The translations under genes were made by a program, and so were the position numbers. Positions 62,629 through 64,000 of a DNA stretch of 64,000 nt are shown one piece after another. The notes beneath the pieces were generated by a model. The model did no database searches. It saw only the letters and a program-made list of their open reading frames with translations, and was not told where the DNA came from. Origin of the DNA: Methanobacterium sp. (GTDB taxonomy: Archaea; Methanobacteriota; Methanobacteria; Methanobacteriales; Methanobacteriaceae); assembly GCA_016222945.1 (NCBI GenBank), contig JACRPY010000004.1:186001-250000 (forward strand), written 5' to 3'. Positions within the stretch are counted from its first letter, which is position 1. Each line of letters opens with the position of its first letter.

Positions 62629-64000
62629 TTATTTTGCATTTTCTACAGTTTCTTCTGGCATTTTTTGAGTCGTTGGTTCATCTTCACTTAAAGGTATTTC
62701 TTTAAGGAAAAATGCAATAATTACTCCTGCAAATGCCAAAATTATGGCAGCAAGGAAAATATTTTGAATTGAAAGTGTTAGAACTTCTGTTTTACTCAAA
62801 TTAACTGCTGCTTGACTTCCCATGGATGCATTCACTATAAATCCAAATATGGGAATTGCCACAGTAGCTCCAATATTCCTGAAAAACTGCATAGCAGCAG
62901 TTATTATTCCTATTTCTCTAATTGAAAAGGCATTTTGCACACTTATTGTAAATATGGTGTACATCATCCCTGAACCTAAACCAAGGATTGTTGAGTAGAC
63001 AACCAGTGCATAAGGTGATGTATTTACATTTATTGTAGCAAGAAGAACTATTCCAATTCCTGTAATTACAAATTCTGCAATAGCCAGCATTTTATATTTT
63101 CCAGTTTTTGAAATGATTTGCCCTGCAATATTAGATGCTATGGTAAGACTTATAAGCATGGGAATCATTATGAGTCCTGAATTTGTAGCACTCAGCCCTA
63201 TAACTTCTTGAGCAAATAATGGGACATAAATTATCCCTCCAAATATAAGTGCGCTTGCTAAAAAGTTTTCTATAGATGAAATGGTGAATATTGAATTTTT
63301 AAACAGGTAGAGAGGTAATATTGGCTCTATTGCTCTCTTTTCAGCCCAAATAAATAATGCAAACATCACCGCTGAAAAAAGGAGTAAACCTATTATTTCA
63401 ATTAGAGAGGATGTATTTAGATCTCTAGCAAGTGTTAATGCTAGGAAAAGACCGCTTAAAGCCAGAGTAAATGTTATTATTCCAGAGTAATCAATAACCT
63501 TTTTTACATCAGGTAATTTGAAATTTGGAAGAGAATACATGAGCATACTAACAGCAACTATTCCTACAGGAACATTTACGAAAAATACCCATCTCCAACC
63601 AATAGTATCTGTAATTACTCCTCCTAATATTGGCCCTAAAATGCTTGAAAGTCCAAATACTGATGCGAGTATTCCCATGTATTTGCCTCTTTCACGGGGG
63701 CTGAAAATTTCTCCAACAACGATAAATGGGAGAGATATTAAAATTCCGCCTCCAATTCCCTGAAGACCTCTAAATATAATTAATTCAAGCATGTTGGTTG
63801 CAAAACCACACATGACTGAAGTTATAACAAATGTGATAATTCCAGCTATTATAATTGTTTTTCTGCCGTAAATATCTGATAATTTACCAAAAAGGATTAT
63901 GGCAATGGTTGAAGACAGCATATACGATGTAAATGGCCATACATAATATTCCATTCCTTGTAGGTTGCTGATAACTTTAGGCATTGCTGTTCCAATGATT
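62629..64000 (-). CDS. MFS transporter, DHA2 drug-efflux type (N-terminus outside window)
   Basis: A major facilitator superfamily exporter related to EmrB/QacA-type proteins, with at least 456 residues in the window. The frame is open to the window edge (IIGTAMPKVISNLQ), where TM1 normally ends, so its start lies beyond 64000; the internal ATG at 63984 is not the real start. Motif A-like GKLSDIYGRKT and motif C-like LSSILGPILGGVITD in helix 5 are seen. It ends in a soluble tail (PLSEDEPTTQKMPEETVENA). The substrate is unknown. It resembles the exporter at 13.5 kb in type. Confidence 0.9.
   Translation of the reverse strand, partial: IIGTAMPKVISNLQGMEYYVWPFTSYMLSSTIAIILFGKLSDIYGRKTIIIAGIITFVITSVMCGFATNMLELIIFRGLQGIGGGILISLPFIVVGEIFSPRERGKYMGILASVFGLSSILGPILGGVITDTIGWRWVFFVNVPVGIVAVSMLMYSLPNFKLPDVKKVIDYSGIITFTLALSGLFLALTLARDLNTSSLIEIIGLLLFSAVMFALFIWAEKRAIEPILPLYLFKNSIFTISSIENFLASALIFGGIIYVPLFAQEVIGLSATNSGLIMIPMLISLTIASNIAGQIISKTGKYKMLAIAEFVITGIGIVLLATINVNTSPYALVVYSTILGLGSGMMYTIFTISVQNAFSIREIGIITAAMQFFRNIGATVAIPIFGFIVNASMGSQAAVNLSKTEVLTLSIQNIFLAAIILAFAGVIIAFFLKEIPLSEDEPTTQKMPEETVENAK

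Noticed and set aside
63984..64000. ATG at 63984 as the start of the last transporter
   Set aside because: The frame continues to the window edge with residues of the first membrane helix, so the true start lies outside.

Overview
The window looks like a chromosomal segment of a methanogenic archaeon of the order Methanobacteriales, most likely a mesophilic Methanobacterium. The DNA is strongly AT-rich. Many ribosome binding sites are GGTGA or GGAGG, and TTG and GTG starts are common. The genes include a thermosome, an archaeal Sm protein, ribosomal proteins S8e and L37e, SRP19, pantoate kinase, the archaeal riboflavin/F420 enzymes ArfB and ArfC, the methanogenesis marker MtxX and a DUF2121 (Connectase) protein. 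The separately encoded small fragment of a split family-B DNA polymerase (PolB2, about 50.3 kb) is a hallmark of Methanobacteriales. I see no rRNA, tRNA, CRISPR array, transposase or phage gene, so this is ordinary housekeeping chromosome.

Layout. 0-4.7 kb: end of a thermosome gene, a PQQ-type sugar dehydrogenase, a polysaccharide flippase, then a rhodanese and a ferredoxin-like protein. 4.7-10.5 kb (minus strand): acetoacetyl-CoA thiolase and HMG-CoA synthase for isoprenoid lipids, a small Sm-fold protein, and a molybdopterin oxidoreductase paired with a DUF255 thioredoxin-fold protein. 10.9-16.2 kb: Connectase homologue, an MBL hydrolase with a frameshift, a K+ channel, an MFS exporter and small membrane proteins. 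16.2-24.2 kb: chorismate synthase, an acetyltransferase carrying an in-frame palindromic insertion, DNA glycosylase, Fe-S protein, NudC, PUA protein, ArfB and a membrane glycosyltransferase. 24.2-29.2 kb: a large helicase and GlmS. 29.3-36.2 kb: purC-purS-purQ, cobA-hemD-SRP19, a RecJ-like nuclease, a regulator and pantoate kinase. 36.4-41 kb: a decayed PHP phosphatase, small membrane and secreted proteins, ArfC, TatD, cis-prenyltransferase and MtxX. 41.5-49.5 kb: a tail-anchored zinc-ribbon protein, HemL, CbiC, a three-gene two-component cluster, an RDD protein and HypE. 49.9-64 kb: S8e-PolB2, HAD phosphatase, AAA ATPase, PheS, CitG-like protein, HemB, the Sm-L37e-Toprim operon, PurF, a U32 protein and the start of another MFS exporter.

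How the genes work together. Tetrapyrrole genes (hemL, hemB, hemD, cobA, cbiC) are dispersed but together supply the precursors of cobamide and coenzyme F430, the cofactors of methanogenesis. HypE matures hydrogenases. ArfB and ArfC feed riboflavin and F420. The thiolase/HMG-CoA synthase pair and the cis-prenyltransferase supply membrane lipids and the polyprenyl carrier for surface glycans, which the flippase and membrane glycosyltransferase would use.

The most unusual signal is a family of modular palindromic elements made of short hairpins with cores such as CAAAACCTTTGGTTTTG and TCAAAAT..ATTTTGA. They lie at about 0.6, 53.6, 58.5 and 62.5 kb between genes. One copy sits inside the reading frame of an acetyltransferase (17629-17727), where it adds about 33 residues without breaking the frame, much like the coding palindromic elements of Rickettsia. 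Two genes look damaged: a PHP phosphatase that has lost its start codon and an internal segment, and an MBL hydrolase with one extra T.
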